Assembly (NCBI RefSeq): GCF_001244735.1
Contig: NZ_LN868937.1
Span: forward strand, 1,174,894 to 1,238,893
Direction of reading: 5' to 3'
Source of the DNA: Bacillus andreraoultii
GTDB lineage: Bacteria > Bacillota > Bacilli > Bacillales > Caldibacillaceae
DNA: 64,000 nt
The notes under the pieces were generated by a model. It did not search any database. It saw only the letters and a program-made list of their open reading frames with translations, and was not told where the DNA came from. The position numbers and the translations under genes were made by a program. Of the stretch, positions 26,888 through 36,840 are shown piece by piece (the stretch's first letter is position 1; every line of letters starts with the position of its first letter).

Positions 26888-27385
26888 ATGAATATTTTAA
26901 TTTGCAGTGATAGCCATGGTCTAGAGAAAGAACTTTTCCAACTTAAAAATATGCATCCAAATATGGACTTCTATCTTCATTGTGGTGATTCCGAACTAGA
27001 AAAAGATCATCCGGCCATTCAAGGGTTTCATATCGTGAGGGGGAATTGTGATTATGGAGATGATTTTCCTCTTCAAGCAGTGATAGAAACTGGTAAGGAA
27101 AAAATCTTTATAACCCATGGACATTTACATCATGTAAAAACGAATTTGATGAATTTACGGTATGAAGCAATGGAGCACAATGCGACAATTGCCTGTTTTG
27201 GCCATTCTCATATCCTCGGTTATGAAATGATTGATGGGATGCTATTTATTAATCCTGGTAGTATGGCATTTCCGCGTGGACGTAAAGAACGAACATATAT
27301 TATTTTGGAAGTACAAGATGAAAAGAAAATAATTCATGTTTATGAGTTTGGAAAAGGTGAACTTTTTCAAGAAACATTTCATTGA
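26888..27385 (+). CDS. YfcE/MJ0936 family metallophosphoesterase (YsnB-like)
   Basis: 165 residues with the calcineurin-like metal-binding motifs in order: ICSDSHG, HCGDSELE, VRGNCDYGDDFP, ITHGHLHHV and CFGHSHILGYE. The family hydrolyses phosphodiesters with Mn or similar metals; the physiological substrate is not known. RBS GGAAGTG precedes the ATG. A GC-rich hairpin follows, then the tRNA-Arg promoter. Confidence 0.9.
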   Translation: MNILICSDSHGLEKELFQLKNMHPNMDFYLHCGDSELEKDHPAIQGFHIVRGNCDYGDDFPLQAVIETGKEKIFITHGHLHHVKTNLMNLRYEAMEHNATIACFGHSHILGYEMIDGMLFINPGSMAFPRGRKERTYIILEVQDEKKIIHVYEFGKGELFQETFH

Positions 27386-27403
27386 AAATAAGATTTCATT
27401 GAG

Positions 27404-27423
27404 AAGGGGGAATTCCCCCTTTA
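27404..27423 (+). terminator. Terminator-like hairpin after ysnB
   Basis: Stem AAGGGGG / CCCCCTT around AATT, with only a short T-run. Confidence 0.55.
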
Positions 27424-27456
27424 GAAAAATTCCACAAAAAATTTCCTGAAATAGTG

Positions 27457-27485
27457 TTGACAATTGGAATGAAGCTATATATAAT
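27457..27485 (+). promoter_or_regulatory. Consensus sigma-A promoter of tRNA-Arg
   Basis: TTGACA (27457-27462), 17 bases, TATAAT (27480-27485): a perfect consensus promoter 62 bases before the tRNA. Confidence 0.9.
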
Positions 27486-27547
27486 TAACATTGTCCTTGT
27501 TAAGCATCGGAATAAATAAAGAGGAACTTAATATATATTATTACCAT

Positions 27548-27621
<74 letters not shown>

Positions 27622-27819
27622 TTACGTTAAATTAGGGTACGATAAGATCACCTTCAAACACGTTAAAACGCAGATATATCAAGCGAATTAACGTGTTTTT
27701 GTTTTTTGTAGAAAACTCCAAAAATAGGTGTGTTTTTATACCGTTTTACACATTGTTTACACAAAAATTTACCGAATTACCATACACGAGGAGGACAAAA
27801 ATCTTCCTTTGAATATTAG

Positions 27820-27933
27820 CTATCCAATCATCACTTTTTCGAATACATCCGCATTTTTCATCCGGTCACTTTCTTCCAACTCCTTAACAATGTAAGTATA
27901 AGTGTTAGACATTTTCAATGTCTCCGTAATCGT
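27820..27933 (-). pseudogene. C-terminal remnant of a tyrosine recombinase/phage integrase
   Basis: The minus strand reads TITETLKMSNTYTYIVKELE followed by ESDRMKNADVFEKVMIG and a stop. This has the look of an integrase C-terminus, where T-x-T-Y-x-x-I/V holds the catalytic tyrosine and a charged helix follows. A stop lies directly upstream in frame, so only this tail remains. Its position next to tRNA-Arg fits an integrated element that has decayed. The rest of 27622-28132 contains no gene I can support. Confidence 0.55.
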
Positions 27934-28132
27934 CTAGATATGTAATAGTCAAAAATAAACTAAAGGGCAGTTTACTTGAGGATTGACACGAACGATGCTC
28001 TGATTATAGAAATTACCTATACTTTCCTTGCACCTAGTATTCTGATAAGTATTAATATGGCGACAATAGAAAATAGTCGGTTTTTGTGATTTCATTGAAT
28101 TATAACTATATATCTTATTTTGGAGGGATTCG

Positions 28133-28234
28133 ATGAGAAGTTTTATAGTAAGTGGTATTTTGTTTTTAATATATGCAGTTTTATTGAGTGCAAAATATAT
28201 TTCAACATCAATATCACTAGTGTTGCATAAATAA
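28133..28234 (+). pseudogene. Small membrane-protein ORF with 3' end replaced by IS4 sequence
   Basis: ATG 28133, behind TGGAGGG, opens MRSFIVSGILFLIYAVLLSA then KYISTSISLV, a single-helix small membrane protein. The last native codons coincide with the target duplication CACTAGTG; the IS contributes LHK and a stop. Joining across the IS at 29619 restores HQYIFQKGIL and a stop that overlaps the TTG of the next small ORF by four bases. So the intact protein would be 40 residues and coupled to its neighbour. Confidence 0.55.
28215..28222. repeat. Left target-site duplication of the IS4 element
   Basis: CACTAGTG, repeated exactly at 29611-29618 on the other side of the element. Confidence 0.85.
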
Positions 28235-29610
28235 TGTCATAATTTTCAGATTAATTATTTTCCCAACTTAGGGCCAAAAAAGTAAATACCCAACTAAAGG
28301 TGGCCCTATCCATTCAGAATTTATATACAATTAAGACTTGTGCAACAACGGCATTTTAATGATTAAGGGACAGTTTTTCCTTCGATTTTTCGAATCCAAA
28401 TATGCGCTGGTTTCCACAATGCAGCCCTTAAATAACGACTAATTTGCAAGATTTTACGCTTACTTTTTGTTTCGATTTGTGCGAGGATATGTAAGCAATA
28501 AACAATCAGTGCAATAAACACTTGATTTTGAATCGCCCATTCGCTTTGACCGTAAAATTTTTTGATATTGAGATGTTGTTTGATCCATTTAAAAAATAGT
28601 TCGATAGTCCAACGTGATTTATACATCTCTGAAATTTCTTCGGCACTCAAATCAAAACGATTCGTGATCAAATGGAGTACATTTCCTTTTGAATCCATTA
28701 CTTTTAGAAGGCGAAAGTAGTTTTCAGCTCGGTTTTGTGTCGTTCCAATCAAGACCATTTGATCCGATAAAACAGATGAACCCTCGGGTAGTTTAAAATC
28801 ATAAACCTCCCGTACAACTGCGTTTTTTCGTAGCCTTGAAAGAAAAAAGTAACCATCGTCTGTCAAACGGTCAAATCTTTCGTAGTCTAGATAACCACGG
28901 TCAAACACATACATGCATTCCTTGTCGTCCACCATAATCTCAAGCTGACCACGATCGTGTTCGTTTGCCGTTGTTATCACGGCCTTTTCAGGGTAAGAAG
29001 TTCCTTTTTCCATAAATACAAGGCGTAAATGTAACTTTACCCCCGCCTTTGTTTTACGGAACTTTGCCCACCTATGATTGGTCAAATTGAGTGGTAATGT
29101 GCTTGAATCAATAATTTTTAACGGCATGATTCGTTTTGTGTAGTGTGTTTTAGCGTGAATTTGTCCGACTAGATCAAGGAAAAGCGACTGAAACAGATCT
29201 GGATTCATGCCATTTAATCGGCGAGATAGCTGAGAAATACTTATAGAATCAAGGTTTACTGCCTTTTGAAGTTGGTCATCGAAAAGGCAATCGCCCAATG
29301 CATGAAGACTTTCAACTTCCTTAAGTTGTGCAAAAAGTAATAATTTAAGAAATGACTCTGTCGTTAATTTTTTTGTATAGAAATCTAATTTCATTGTTTT
29401 CACGTTTTCTTCTAATAATTGAAGATTTATCGGTGAAAACCATTGTCCAAATGAATTTTTTCGTGTAATCTTATCCATGAGCGTTGTCCTTTTTAATGGA
29501 TTTGGACGGATTACCACCAACTATTTCCATTATAAAGGACTTTTTCTTTGTTTGAAATAATAAAATTGAAGATTTTGGGTATTTTTAATAGTTAATTTAA
29601 ATTAATGCAA
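28223..29610 (-). mobile_element. IS4-family insertion sequence
   Basis: 1,388 bp bounded by an 8-bp direct repeat CACTAGTG. The short inverted ends read TTGCATAAAT on the left and TTGCATTAAT on the right (as reverse complement). It carries one transposase gene on the minus strand and a GGGCCA-type hairpin after it. The intact duplication and open reading frame suggest a fairly recent insertion. Confidence 0.85.
28363..29478 (-). CDS. IS4-family transposase
   Basis: About 371 residues if started at MDKITRKNSFGQWFSP (an upstream in-frame start at 29520 is possible). The DDE triad is visible: first aspartate in MPLKIIDSSTLPL, second in MYVFDRGYLDYERF, glutamate in YKSRWTIELFFKWIK, which also fits the IS4 Y-(2)-R-(3)-E-(6)-K motif. 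It lacks internal stops, so the element may be active. It would cut and paste the IS using the TTGCAT ends. Confidence 0.93.
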   Translation of the reverse strand: MDKITRKNSFGQWFSPINLQLLEENVKTMKLDFYTKKLTTESFLKLLLFAQLKEVESLHALGDCLFDDQLQKAVNLDSISISQLSRRLNGMNPDLFQSLFLDLVGQIHAKTHYTKRIMPLKIIDSSTLPLNLTNHRWAKFRKTKAGVKLHLRLVFMEKGTSYPEKAVITTANEHDRGQLEIMVDDKECMYVFDRGYLDYERFDRLTDDGYFFLSRLRKNAVVREVYDFKLPEGSSVLSDQMVLIGTTQNRAENYFRLLKVMDSKGNVLHLITNRFDLSAEEISEMYKSRWTIELFFKWIKQHLNIKKFYGQSEWAIQNQVFIALIVYCLHILAQIETKSKRKILQISRYLRAALWKPAHIWIRKIEGKTVP

Positions 29611-29618
29611 CACTAGTG
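29611..29618. repeat. Right target-site duplication of the IS4 element
   Basis: CACTAGTG, identical to 28215-28222. Confidence 0.85.
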
Positions 29619-29647
29619 CATCAATATATATTTCAAAAGGGGATTCT

Positions 29648-29776
29648 TTGAATTCAGAACTGTTTAAGAGTGTAATGAAGAGTTTACCTGCAGAAATAAC
29701 AATAATTTGCATAGTTTCTCTTGTGTTTGGATTCATATTTTTTATATTAGGAATTAAAGATTACAAACGAGAATAA
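29648..29776 (+). CDS. Small single-helix membrane protein, 42 residues
   Basis: TTG 29648 follows AAAAGGGGATTC and opens MNSELFKSVMKSLPAEITII then CIVSLVFGFIFFILGIKDYKRE. It has an amphipathic N-terminus, one membrane helix and a basic tail. In the sequence without the IS, its start overlaps the stop of the upstream 40-residue ORF (TTGA), typical of a coupled pair. I do not recognise the family. Confidence 0.5.
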   Translation: MNSELFKSVMKSLPAEITIICIVSLVFGFIFFILGIKDYKRE

Positions 29777-30421
29777 ATTAGAGGACGTTTAATTAGTCAT
29801 CTAATTTGCAAGTTGATTTTTTGTAGTATAACATTGCCATTGATTTTATTAACGAAAGTCAAGTATATGTATAGCTCTCGTTTTTTTGACGATTGTTCAT
29901 TATTCTATATTGCAAAATATTAAAGGTGGTACTCCTATTAATTTTTAAAGTAGTTTCAATGCTTATTTTCACTCTCTTCAAAAATATACAATAATAAATG
30001 TTTGTATTAACAGTAACGAACATTACACATAGCATATTTTTACACATATTTTACACAAGGCATCTTAAAACCTTGTGATTTCAAGAGTCTTTTCGTTTGT
30101 TCCTTACAAATGGATTATTTATGATTTTTTTAACTCATCAGTGAGGGTATAGTGGCTTCTTCCCAAATGTTCCTTCTATGTTAAGAGTAAAAACTATTGA
30201 TAGTCGTTTTTTATTATGATAAAATAATTCTTGTTTTCAATATTTAATATTCCAAGGGATTTTCTTCGTATAATGTACCTTTAGCTAAGCTACGAGCAAA
30301 GCATCTTTGAAAATACTCCGAGTTATCTCGATGTATCAATCCATTAAACTGCTCGTAGAGGAATGGGTATGATTGTACAAAAATAATAAATAGTTGTGTT
30401 GTTATCTTATTATAAGAACAT
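29777..30421. other. Non-coding remnant between island ORFs and tRNA-Arg(CCU)
   Basis: No gene supported. TTTTACACATATTTTACACAA near 30037 resembles TTTTACACATTGTTTACACAA near 27750 on the other side of the island. A 9-bp perfect inverted repeat, CTACGAGCA (30290-30298) and TGCTCGTAG (30350-30358), encloses a smaller CGAG/CTCG stem and may be a structured RNA or an att-like site. Confidence 0.4.
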
Positions 30422-30495
30422 GTCCCAGTAGCTCAGCTGGATAGAGCGACAGCCTCCTAAGCTGTAGGTCATGAGTTCGAATCTCGTCTGGGACG
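30422..30495 (+). tRNA. tRNA-Arg (anticodon CCU)
   Basis: Cloverleaf with acceptor GTCCCAG / CTGGGAC, anticodon stem ACAGC / GCTGT, loop CTCCTAA (CCT), T loop TTCGAAT. The first 26 bases are identical to the tRNA at 27548. CCA is not encoded. Confidence 0.94.
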
Positions 30496-30624
30496 TTAAG
30501 CAGTTCTCTCATAAAGGGAGGACTTTTTTCGTGTCCTTGTAAGTTTCCATCATCCTTCTCATTTTGCATTTCCATTTTTCAATGATAAAATGACAAAAAA
30601 GAACATAAAGCGTGGGATTTGCAA

Positions 30625-31617
30625 ATGAAGGAATATACTTCGAATGGTAAAATAATACCTCTTCCAAACTTACCGCTACGGCTATTACAAAAAAGTCAAA
30701 ATTTATTGGTTCAAGGAGAGATAAAAGAGGCAATCAAGTTTTTACAAGAAGCTGAACAGTTAGATCCAGAAAATCCTGATATTCTATATACTTTAGTTGG
30801 TGCATATATGGAGATTGGCAATTTATCGAAAGTACGTACACTGCTAGAGGAAATGATTTACAGTGGACTAGGTGAATATTTTCAAACAGTGGAATTATAT
30901 ATTAGTGTACTTTTTCAACTTCATGAGTATAAAAAAATCAATACAATGTTAACAATGTTATTGGAAGATAAACAAGTTCCGTTTCATAAACTAGAACAGT
31001 ATGAGGAATTGTTAGAGTTAAGTGAAAAATTAGCGAATGAAAACAGTGAGATGTCCTCTGAACAAGTGGAAATGCTTTTTGAAGGAGATACGAATACGGT
31101 TATTTCGAGAATTGCTAATTTGGATGCAGAAGCGATTGCAAATTGTTTGAACGAAATTAAAGATTACCTTCTATTAGAAGACGGAAACCCATTAATAAAG
31201 ACCATTCTTCTCAACGCATTAAAAGAAAACGAAATCAATGAAGAAGTTGAAGTTGAAAAATTTGATCAATATATTCGAATCAACATAAATGAATATGTTG
31301 GCGTTCAAGAAGCACCCTTTCCGAACAAAGTAAAACAAAAACTGGAAGAAATTCTTTTAAGTGAAAATCCAAGTTTACTATCGTACGCACAGACGTTGTG
31401 TGATCGATTCTTTTTTGCAATAGATCCTTTAACAATGAAGTTTACGGACTTAAATTTATGGGGATATGCCATTTTATCTGTTGTAGAAGATTATCTTGGC
31501 GAGGATTTTATGGAGAGCTATGCCATTGACTTATTAACAGTTCATCTTAACGAGGAAGAAATTGATCGAGCAAAGCAGTTTATTTTGAAAGTAGAGCAAG
31601 AAATCAATGCGACATAA
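30625..31617 (+). CDS. Tetratricopeptide-repeat protein (YsoA-like)
   Basis: About 330 residues, soluble. TPR units are seen near LPLRLLQKSQNLLVQGEIKE, AIKFLQEAEQLDPENPDILY and TLVGAYMEIGNLSKVRTLLE; the C-terminal half is helical and acidic without recognised motifs. It holds the position of B. subtilis ysoA directly upstream of tig, so a scaffold role is likely but the partner is unknown. ATG 30625 is preferred; a TTG six bases upstream is possible. The RBS is poor. Confidence 0.8.
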   Translation: MKEYTSNGKIIPLPNLPLRLLQKSQNLLVQGEIKEAIKFLQEAEQLDPENPDILYTLVGAYMEIGNLSKVRTLLEEMIYSGLGEYFQTVELYISVLFQLHEYKKINTMLTMLLEDKQVPFHKLEQYEELLELSEKLANENSEMSSEQVEMLFEGDTNTVISRIANLDAEAIANCLNEIKDYLLLEDGNPLIKTILLNALKENEINEEVEVEKFDQYIRININEYVGVQEAPFPNKVKQKLEEILLSENPSLLSYAQTLCDRFFFAIDPLTMKFTDLNLWGYAILSVVEDYLGEDFMESYAIDLLTVHLNEEEIDRAKQFILKVEQEINAT

Positions 31618-31666
31618 AACGACGTACATAGAAAAAAAGCCAATACTCTAATTTTTACCTTATGTA

Positions 31667-31694
31667 TTGAAACAAATAGTTCCTATGTTATAAT
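31667..31694 (+). promoter_or_regulatory. Sigma-A promoter of tig
   Basis: TTGAAA (31667-31672), 16 bases, TATAAT (31689-31694), giving a leader of about 170 bases before tig. Confidence 0.75.
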
Positions 31695-31870
31695 GGTATG
31701 GTTAGAATAATATGTTCTTTTTTATCCATACCTTGTATGAGGTCTAGGGAGCTTCAACTTTTAAACTTGCTTTTTGGACAAACATTGTAAATGAGAAAAC
31801 AATGAACAAGGTCAACATACAAGAACAAAATAAAAAAATTATTGATAAATAGTTGTTGGAGGGAATCGGT

Positions 31871-33160
31871 ATGTCTGCAAAATGGGAAAAACTAGAAGGC
31901 AACCAAGGTAAATTAACGGTTGAGGTAGATGCGGAAACATTTAACAAAGCGCTTAATCAAGCGTTTCAAAAAGTTCAAAAACAAGTAAATATTCCTGGTT
32001 TCCGTAAAGGTCGTGTACCACGTCCAATTTTTGAACAAAGATTTGGTGTAGAATCTCTATATCAAGATGCTTTAGATATCGTTTTACCAGATGCTTATGT
32101 TGGTGCGATTGAAGAAACTGGAATTGAACCAGTTGCTCAACCAGAAATCGATATTGAACAAATTGGTAAAGGACAAACGTTAATTTTTACTGCAGAAGTT
32201 ACGGTAAAACCTGAAGTGAAACTAGGCGAATATAAAGGTCTTGAAGTACCAAAAGTTGATACAGAAGTAACAGATGAAGATGTTGAAGCAGAACTTGAAC
32301 AACTTCAAAAACGTCATGCAGAATTAGTTGTTAAAGAAGATGAACCAGCAGTAGAAGGAGACACAGTTGTCATTGACTTCGAAGGTTTCGTTGATGGAGA
32401 AGCATTTGAAGGCGGAAAAGCTGAAAATCATTCATTAGAGCTTGGTTCAGGTTCATTCATTCCTGGTTTTGAAGAGGAATTAGTAGGGGTTAAAGCTGGT
32501 GACGAAAAGGATGTTCATGTTACATTCCCTGAAGAATATCATGCAGAAGAATTAGCAGGTAAACCAGCAGTATTCAAAGTAAAAGTTCATGAAGTAAAAG
32601 GTTTAGTTTTACCTGAACTAGACGATGAATTCGCTGTTGATGTTGACGATGAAGTAGAAACATTGAACGCATTAAAAGAAAAAATTAAAAATCGTCTAAA
32701 TGAACAAAAAGAACATGCTGCAAAACATGAAGTTGAGAATGCAGTTCTTGAAAAAGCTGCAGAAAATGCAGAAATCGATATTCCTGAAGTAATGGTAGAA
32801 AGTGAAGTTGATCGGATGGTAAAAGAATTCGATCAAAACTTACAACAACAAGGATTAAATCTTGAACTTTACACTCAATTCTCAGGACAAGATTTGGATG
32901 CATTGAAAGAAACGATGAAAGAAGATGCGGAAAAACGTGTTCGCGTAAGCTTAACATTAGAAGCAATTGTTAAAGCAGAAAACGTTGAAGTAACAGATGA
33001 AGAAGTAGATAAAGAACTTGAAAACATGTCTGAAATGTACAATATGCCAGTTGACCAAATTAAACAAATTCTTGGTTCGACTGACAGTGTAAAAGAAGAC
33101 TTGAAAATGAATAAAGCTGTTCAATTATTAGTTGATAATAGCAAACAAGTAGAAGAATAA
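31871..33160 (+). CDS. tig: Trigger factor
   Basis: 429 residues. The N-terminal ribosome-binding domain contains the signature [20 protein letters not shown] (~residues 39-58) that docks on L23. The FKBP-type peptidyl-prolyl isomerase domain follows ([35 protein letters not shown]), then the long helical C-terminal chaperone domain. It folds nascent chains at the exit tunnel. ATG 31871 follows GGAGGGAATC; the frame is open 18 bases further upstream. clpX is the usual neighbour. Confidence 0.96.
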   Translation: MSAKWEKLEGNQGKLTVEVDAETFNKALNQAFQKVQKQVNIPGFRKGRVPRPIFEQRFGVESLYQDALDIVLPDAYVGAIEETGIEPVAQPEIDIEQIGKGQTLIFTAEVTVKPEVKLGEYKGLEVPKVDTEVTDEDVEAELEQLQKRHAELVVKEDEPAVEGDTVVIDFEGFVDGEAFEGGKAENHSLELGSGSFIPGFEEELVGVKAGDEKDVHVTFPEEYHAEELAGKPAVFKVKVHEVKGLVLPELDDEFAVDVDDEVETLNALKEKIKNRLNEQKEHAAKHEVENAVLEKAAENAEIDIPEVMVESEVDRMVKEFDQNLQQQGLNLELYTQFSGQDLDALKETMKEDAEKRVRVSLTLEAIVKAENVEVTDEEVDKELENMSEMYNMPVDQIKQILGSTDSVKEDLKMNKAVQLLVDNSKQVEE

Positions 33161-33192
33161 TCGACATTTAGGGACATACATCATAAGTTATT

Positions 33193-33226
33193 AACAAGGC
33201 GCGGATTTCTTTCGTGCCTTGTTTTA
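33193..33226 (+). terminator. Terminator after tig
   Basis: AACAAGGCGCG / CGTGCCTTGTT hairpin followed by a T-rich run. In the 420-base gap to clpX a second palindrome, TGAAGAAGTTCTTCA with seven T residues, lies at 33327-33349, and a possible -10 box TACAAT at 33452. No gene is seen. Confidence 0.75.
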
Positions 33227-33579
33227 TCCTAATGGATAGCATCACTATAGTTCTAGTTTTTACCTACGTTTTATCACATATAATTGAATAGACTATATAT
33301 AAGACACTTATTGATGCAGTCGATTATGAAGAAGTTCTTCAGTTTTTTTACATATGATACATGTCTAGACTTCACGATATCCTTAAAAAGGAATTTTAAA
33401 TTATACATAATATTCGAATCGTTTTCTTTTCATTTTTTTTAAACAATATGATACAATCCTAATACATATAATTAAAGAAACAGGAACTAAAAACGCTATC
33501 TTCTAATTTGAATAACTCGGTTACATATAAAAAACTGTCCATTGATGGGATTTAAATAAATTAAGGGGTGTGAAATGAA

Positions 33580-34842
33580 TTGTTTAAATTTAATGATGAA
33601 AAAGGACAATTAAAATGTTCTTTCTGTGGTAAATCACAAGAACAAGTCCGTAAACTAGTTGCTGGTCCTGGCGTTTATATATGCGATGAATGTATTGAAT
33701 TATGTACAGAAATTGTTGAAGAAGAGTTAGGAAATGATGAAGAAGTTGAATTCAAAGATGTTCCAAAACCTTCTGAAATCCGGACAATTTTAGATGAGTA
33801 TGTGATTGGGCAAGACCAAGCTAAAAAGACATTAGCTGTCGCTGTTTATAACCATTACAAACGAATTAATACAAAAAATAAAGTTGACGATGTAGAATTA
33901 GCGAAAAGTAATATTAGCTTAATTGGACCAACAGGAAGTGGGAAAACACTTCTTGCTCAGACATTAGCCCGAATTCTTAATGTTCCATTTGCCATTGCTG
34001 ATGCTACTTCACTTACAGAAGCGGGATATGTTGGAGAAGACGTTGAAAATATTTTACTAAAACTCATCCAAGCTGCTGATTATGATGTAGAACGTGCGGA
34101 AAAGGGAATTATTTATATTGATGAAATTGATAAAATTGCTCGGAAATCTGAAAATCCATCGATTACACGGGACGTATCTGGTGAAGGTGTGCAACAAGCC
34201 TTGTTAAAAATATTAGAAGGTACAGTAGCAAGTGTTCCTCCTCAAGGTGGAAGAAAACACCCACATCAAGAGTTTATTCAAATTGATACAACAAATATTT
34301 TGTTCATTGTCGGTGGTGCGTTTGACGGGATCGAACAAATTATTAAACGTCGCTTAGGTAAAAAAGTGATTGGTTTCGGCACGGATTCGATAAAAGAAGA
34401 AGTGGATGAAAAAAGCTTACTTTCACAAGTGTTACCAGAAGATTTACTTCAATTTGGTTTAATTCCTGAATTTATCGGTCGTCTTCCAGTGATTGCAACG
34501 TTAGAAAAATTAGATGAAGCAGCACTAATTGAAATTTTAACAAAGCCAAAAAATGCTCTTGTCAAACAATATCAAAAACTATTAGAGCTTGATGATGTAG
34601 AACTTGAATTTGAGCAAGAAGCTCTATTTGAAATTGCGAAAAAGGCAATTGAACGTAAAACAGGCGCTCGAGGATTGCGTTCAATTATTGAAGGAATTAT
34701 GTTAGATGTGATGTTTGAATTACCATCACGTGAAGATATTACAAAATGTATTATTACAAAAGAAGCTGTAACAGAAAACAAACGACCTCAATTGTTGTTA
34801 AATGACGGAACAGTGATTGAAGAAGAAAAAACTTCAGCATAA
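33580..34842 (+). CDS. clpX: ATP-dependent Clp protease ATP-binding subunit ClpX
   Basis: 420 residues. The N-terminal C4 zinc finger is CSFCGK...CDECIEL (residues ~11-39) and recruits substrates and adaptors. The AAA+ core has Walker A GPTGSGKT, Walker [12 protein letters not shown], and the IGF-type ClpP loop in [10 protein letters not shown]. It unfolds proteins and feeds them to ClpP. The start is TTG ([11 protein letters not shown]), matching the family N-terminus, with AAGGGGTG upstream. Confidence 0.97.
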   Translation: MFKFNDEKGQLKCSFCGKSQEQVRKLVAGPGVYICDECIELCTEIVEEELGNDEEVEFKDVPKPSEIRTILDEYVIGQDQAKKTLAVAVYNHYKRINTKNKVDDVELAKSNISLIGPTGSGKTLLAQTLARILNVPFAIADATSLTEAGYVGEDVENILLKLIQAADYDVERAEKGIIYIDEIDKIARKSENPSITRDVSGEGVQQALLKILEGTVASVPPQGGRKHPHQEFIQIDTTNILFIVGGAFDGIEQIIKRRLGKKVIGFGTDSIKEEVDEKSLLSQVLPEDLLQFGLIPEFIGRLPVIATLEKLDEAALIEILTKPKNALVKQYQKLLELDDVELEFEQEALFEIAKKAIERKTGARGLRSIIEGIMLDVMFELPSREDITKCIITKEAVTENKRPQLLLNDGTVIEEEKTSA

Positions 34843-34858
34843 AAAAATGTATGTATAA

Positions 34859-34913
34859 AGTTACCTTGAAACATATCCCATTAATAAATGGCTGTTGCAA
34901 GGTAGCTTTTTTA
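34859..34913 (+). terminator. Terminator after clpX
   Basis: AGTTACCTTG / CAAGGTAGCT with one G-T pair, followed by six T residues. Confidence 0.8.
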
Positions 34914-35068
34914 TTTGTTAACGTGTTGCGTAAGTGAACCCACATTTCAATAAAACTAACTCATCATTTTTTATATTTCAACTTCAAACTCAAATGTATT
35001 TTTTTGTTTATTCCATTGCTGATAAGGAGATACTAAAGAACACATAATATGGCAATGGAGGGAATACA

Positions 35069-36766
35069 ATGAACTTACCTGGAATCGTATTAATCATACA
35101 ACTCGTGTTTGGTGTAATTATCGGGTTGTATTTTTGGAACTTATTACGAAATCAGCGAACACAAAAAGTTTCACTCGATAGAGAGTCAAAAAAAGAGATG
35201 GAACAACTACAAAAATTACGGTCAATTAAGTTAACTGAACCATTAGCTGAAAAGGTTAGACCGACTAGTTTTGATGATATAATTGGTCAAGAGGATGGAA
35301 TAAAAGCTTTAAAGGCAGGTCTTTGTAGTCCAAATCCGCAACATGTAATTATTTATGGGCCTCCTGGTGTTGGTAAAACGGCTGCAGCACGACTGGTTTT
35401 GGAAGAAGCAAAAAAACTAGGAATTTCTCCTTTTAAAAAAGATGCGAAGTTTGTGGAATTAGATGCAACAACTGCCCGATTTGATGAACGAGGCATTGCC
35501 GACCCACTTATTGGCTCTGTACATGATCCAATCTACCAAGGGGCTGGTGCGATGGGACAAGCAGGTATCCCACAGCCAAAGCAAGGGGCTGTAACGAATG
35601 CGCATGGTGGCGTCCTATTTATTGATGAAATCGGGGAACTACACCCCATTCAAATGAATAAATTATTAAAGGTATTAGAGGATCGCAAAGTATTTCTTGA
35701 GAGTGCATATTACAGTGAAGAAAATATGCAAATCCCAAATTTTATCCATGATATATTTAAAAATGGACTTCCAGCTGATTTCAGGCTAATTGGCGCAACA
35801 ACGAGAACACCTGATGAAATCCCTCCGGCTATTCGTTCAAGATGTATGGAAGTTTTTTTCCGTGAATTAAATAAAGATGAGATAAAACAAGTGGCAAAAC
35901 GAGCATTAAAAAAGGTAAATCTTAACATGAGTAATTATGCACTTGAAAAATTATCTGATTACGCAAAAAATGGGCGTGAAGCAGTAAATATCGTTCAAAT
36001 TGCTGCTGGTCTTGCGATAACTGAAAATCGTAAAAAAATAAAAGATGAAGATATTGAATGGATTATCAATACTAGTCAATTAACACCAAGAATGGAGCAA
36101 AAAATCCATGACCAATCAGAAATTGGATTAGTAAATGGACTTGCTGTTTACGGACCAAATAGTGGTGCATTACTGGAAATAGAAGTATCAGCAATTCCCG
36201 CTCTCGAAAAAGGAAGTATCAATATTACAGGGATTGTAGAAGAGGAAAGTATTGGTACACAAGGAAAATCAATACGAAGAAAAAGTATGGCTAAAGGTTC
36301 TATAGAAAATGTTATTACAATTTTAAGGTCTTTTGGTGTTCCAGCTGATGAATACAATATTCATGTAAATTTCCCGGGTGGTATTCCGGTAGATGGACCT
36401 TCAGCAGGAATTGCTATGGCAACAGGGATTTATTCTGCTATTTATCAGATTCCAGTTGATCATAAAGTGGCATTAACAGGTGAAATTAGTATTCACGGTC
36501 GTGTAAAACCAGTTGGTGGTGTATATACAAAAGTTAAAGCGGCACAAAAAGCTGGAGTGAAAAAAGTGGTTATTCCACATGACAATATGGAATCTATTTT
36601 TAATGAAGTGGATGGGATTGAGATTGTTCCTGTCACAACATTAAAAGAAGTATTTGAACATACGTTAGAAAAAGTACATAATAAAGGTGAGCAAGAACAA
36701 ATAAAAAAACGAGATACGGCAACAGCAGCATTTTCATATGAAGAACAGAGAAAAGAAAGTGTCTAA
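35069..36766 (+). CDS. lonB: ATP-dependent protease LonB
   Basis: 565 residues. Unlike LonA it begins with a membrane helix (LPGIVLIIQLVFGVIIGLYF) rather than a LON substrate domain. The AAA+ part has Walker [15 protein letters not shown] and GGVLFIDEIGELHPIQ; the protease part has the Ser in DGPSAGIAMATGIYS and the Lys in VYTKVKAAQKAGVKKV, the Ser-Lys dyad. In B. subtilis LonB is made in the forespore under sigma-F. RBS GGAGGG precedes the ATG. It sits between clpX and lonA as in B. subtilis. Confidence 0.96.
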   Translation: MNLPGIVLIIQLVFGVIIGLYFWNLLRNQRTQKVSLDRESKKEMEQLQKLRSIKLTEPLAEKVRPTSFDDIIGQEDGIKALKAGLCSPNPQHVIIYGPPGVGKTAAARLVLEEAKKLGISPFKKDAKFVELDATTARFDERGIADPLIGSVHDPIYQGAGAMGQAGIPQPKQGAVTNAHGGVLFIDEIGELHPIQMNKLLKVLEDRKVFLESAYYSEENMQIPNFIHDIFKNGLPADFRLIGATTRTPDEIPPAIRSRCMEVFFRELNKDEIKQVAKRALKKVNLNMSNYALEKLSDYAKNGREAVNIVQIAAGLAITENRKKIKDEDIEWIINTSQLTPRMEQKIHDQSEIGLVNGLAVYGPNSGALLEIEVSAIPALEKGSINITGIVEEESIGTQGKSIRRKSMAKGSIENVITILRSFGVPADEYNIHVNFPGGIPVDGPSAGIAMATGIYSAIYQIPVDHKVALTGEISIHGRVKPVGGVYTKVKAAQKAGVKKVVIPHDNMESIFNEVDGIEIVPVTTLKEVFEHTLEKVHNKGEQEQIKKRDTATAAFSYEEQRKESV

Positions 36767-36791
36767 AATCACTTTAGAAAATCGAGAAATA

Positions 36792-36840
36792 TGGTTTGTC
36801 TTTCCAATAACGATTTGTTTAAGACAAACCAGCTTTTTTT
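36792..36840 (+). terminator. Terminator after lonB
   Basis: Perfect 11-bp stem TGGTTTGTCTT / AAGACAAACCA followed by GC and seven T residues. Confidence 0.9.

Noticed and set aside
29859-30047. 62-residue minus-strand ORF in the tRNA island
   Set aside because: No ribosome binding site, and the composition (many Asn, Ile, Cys, Met) is that of random AT-rich sequence.
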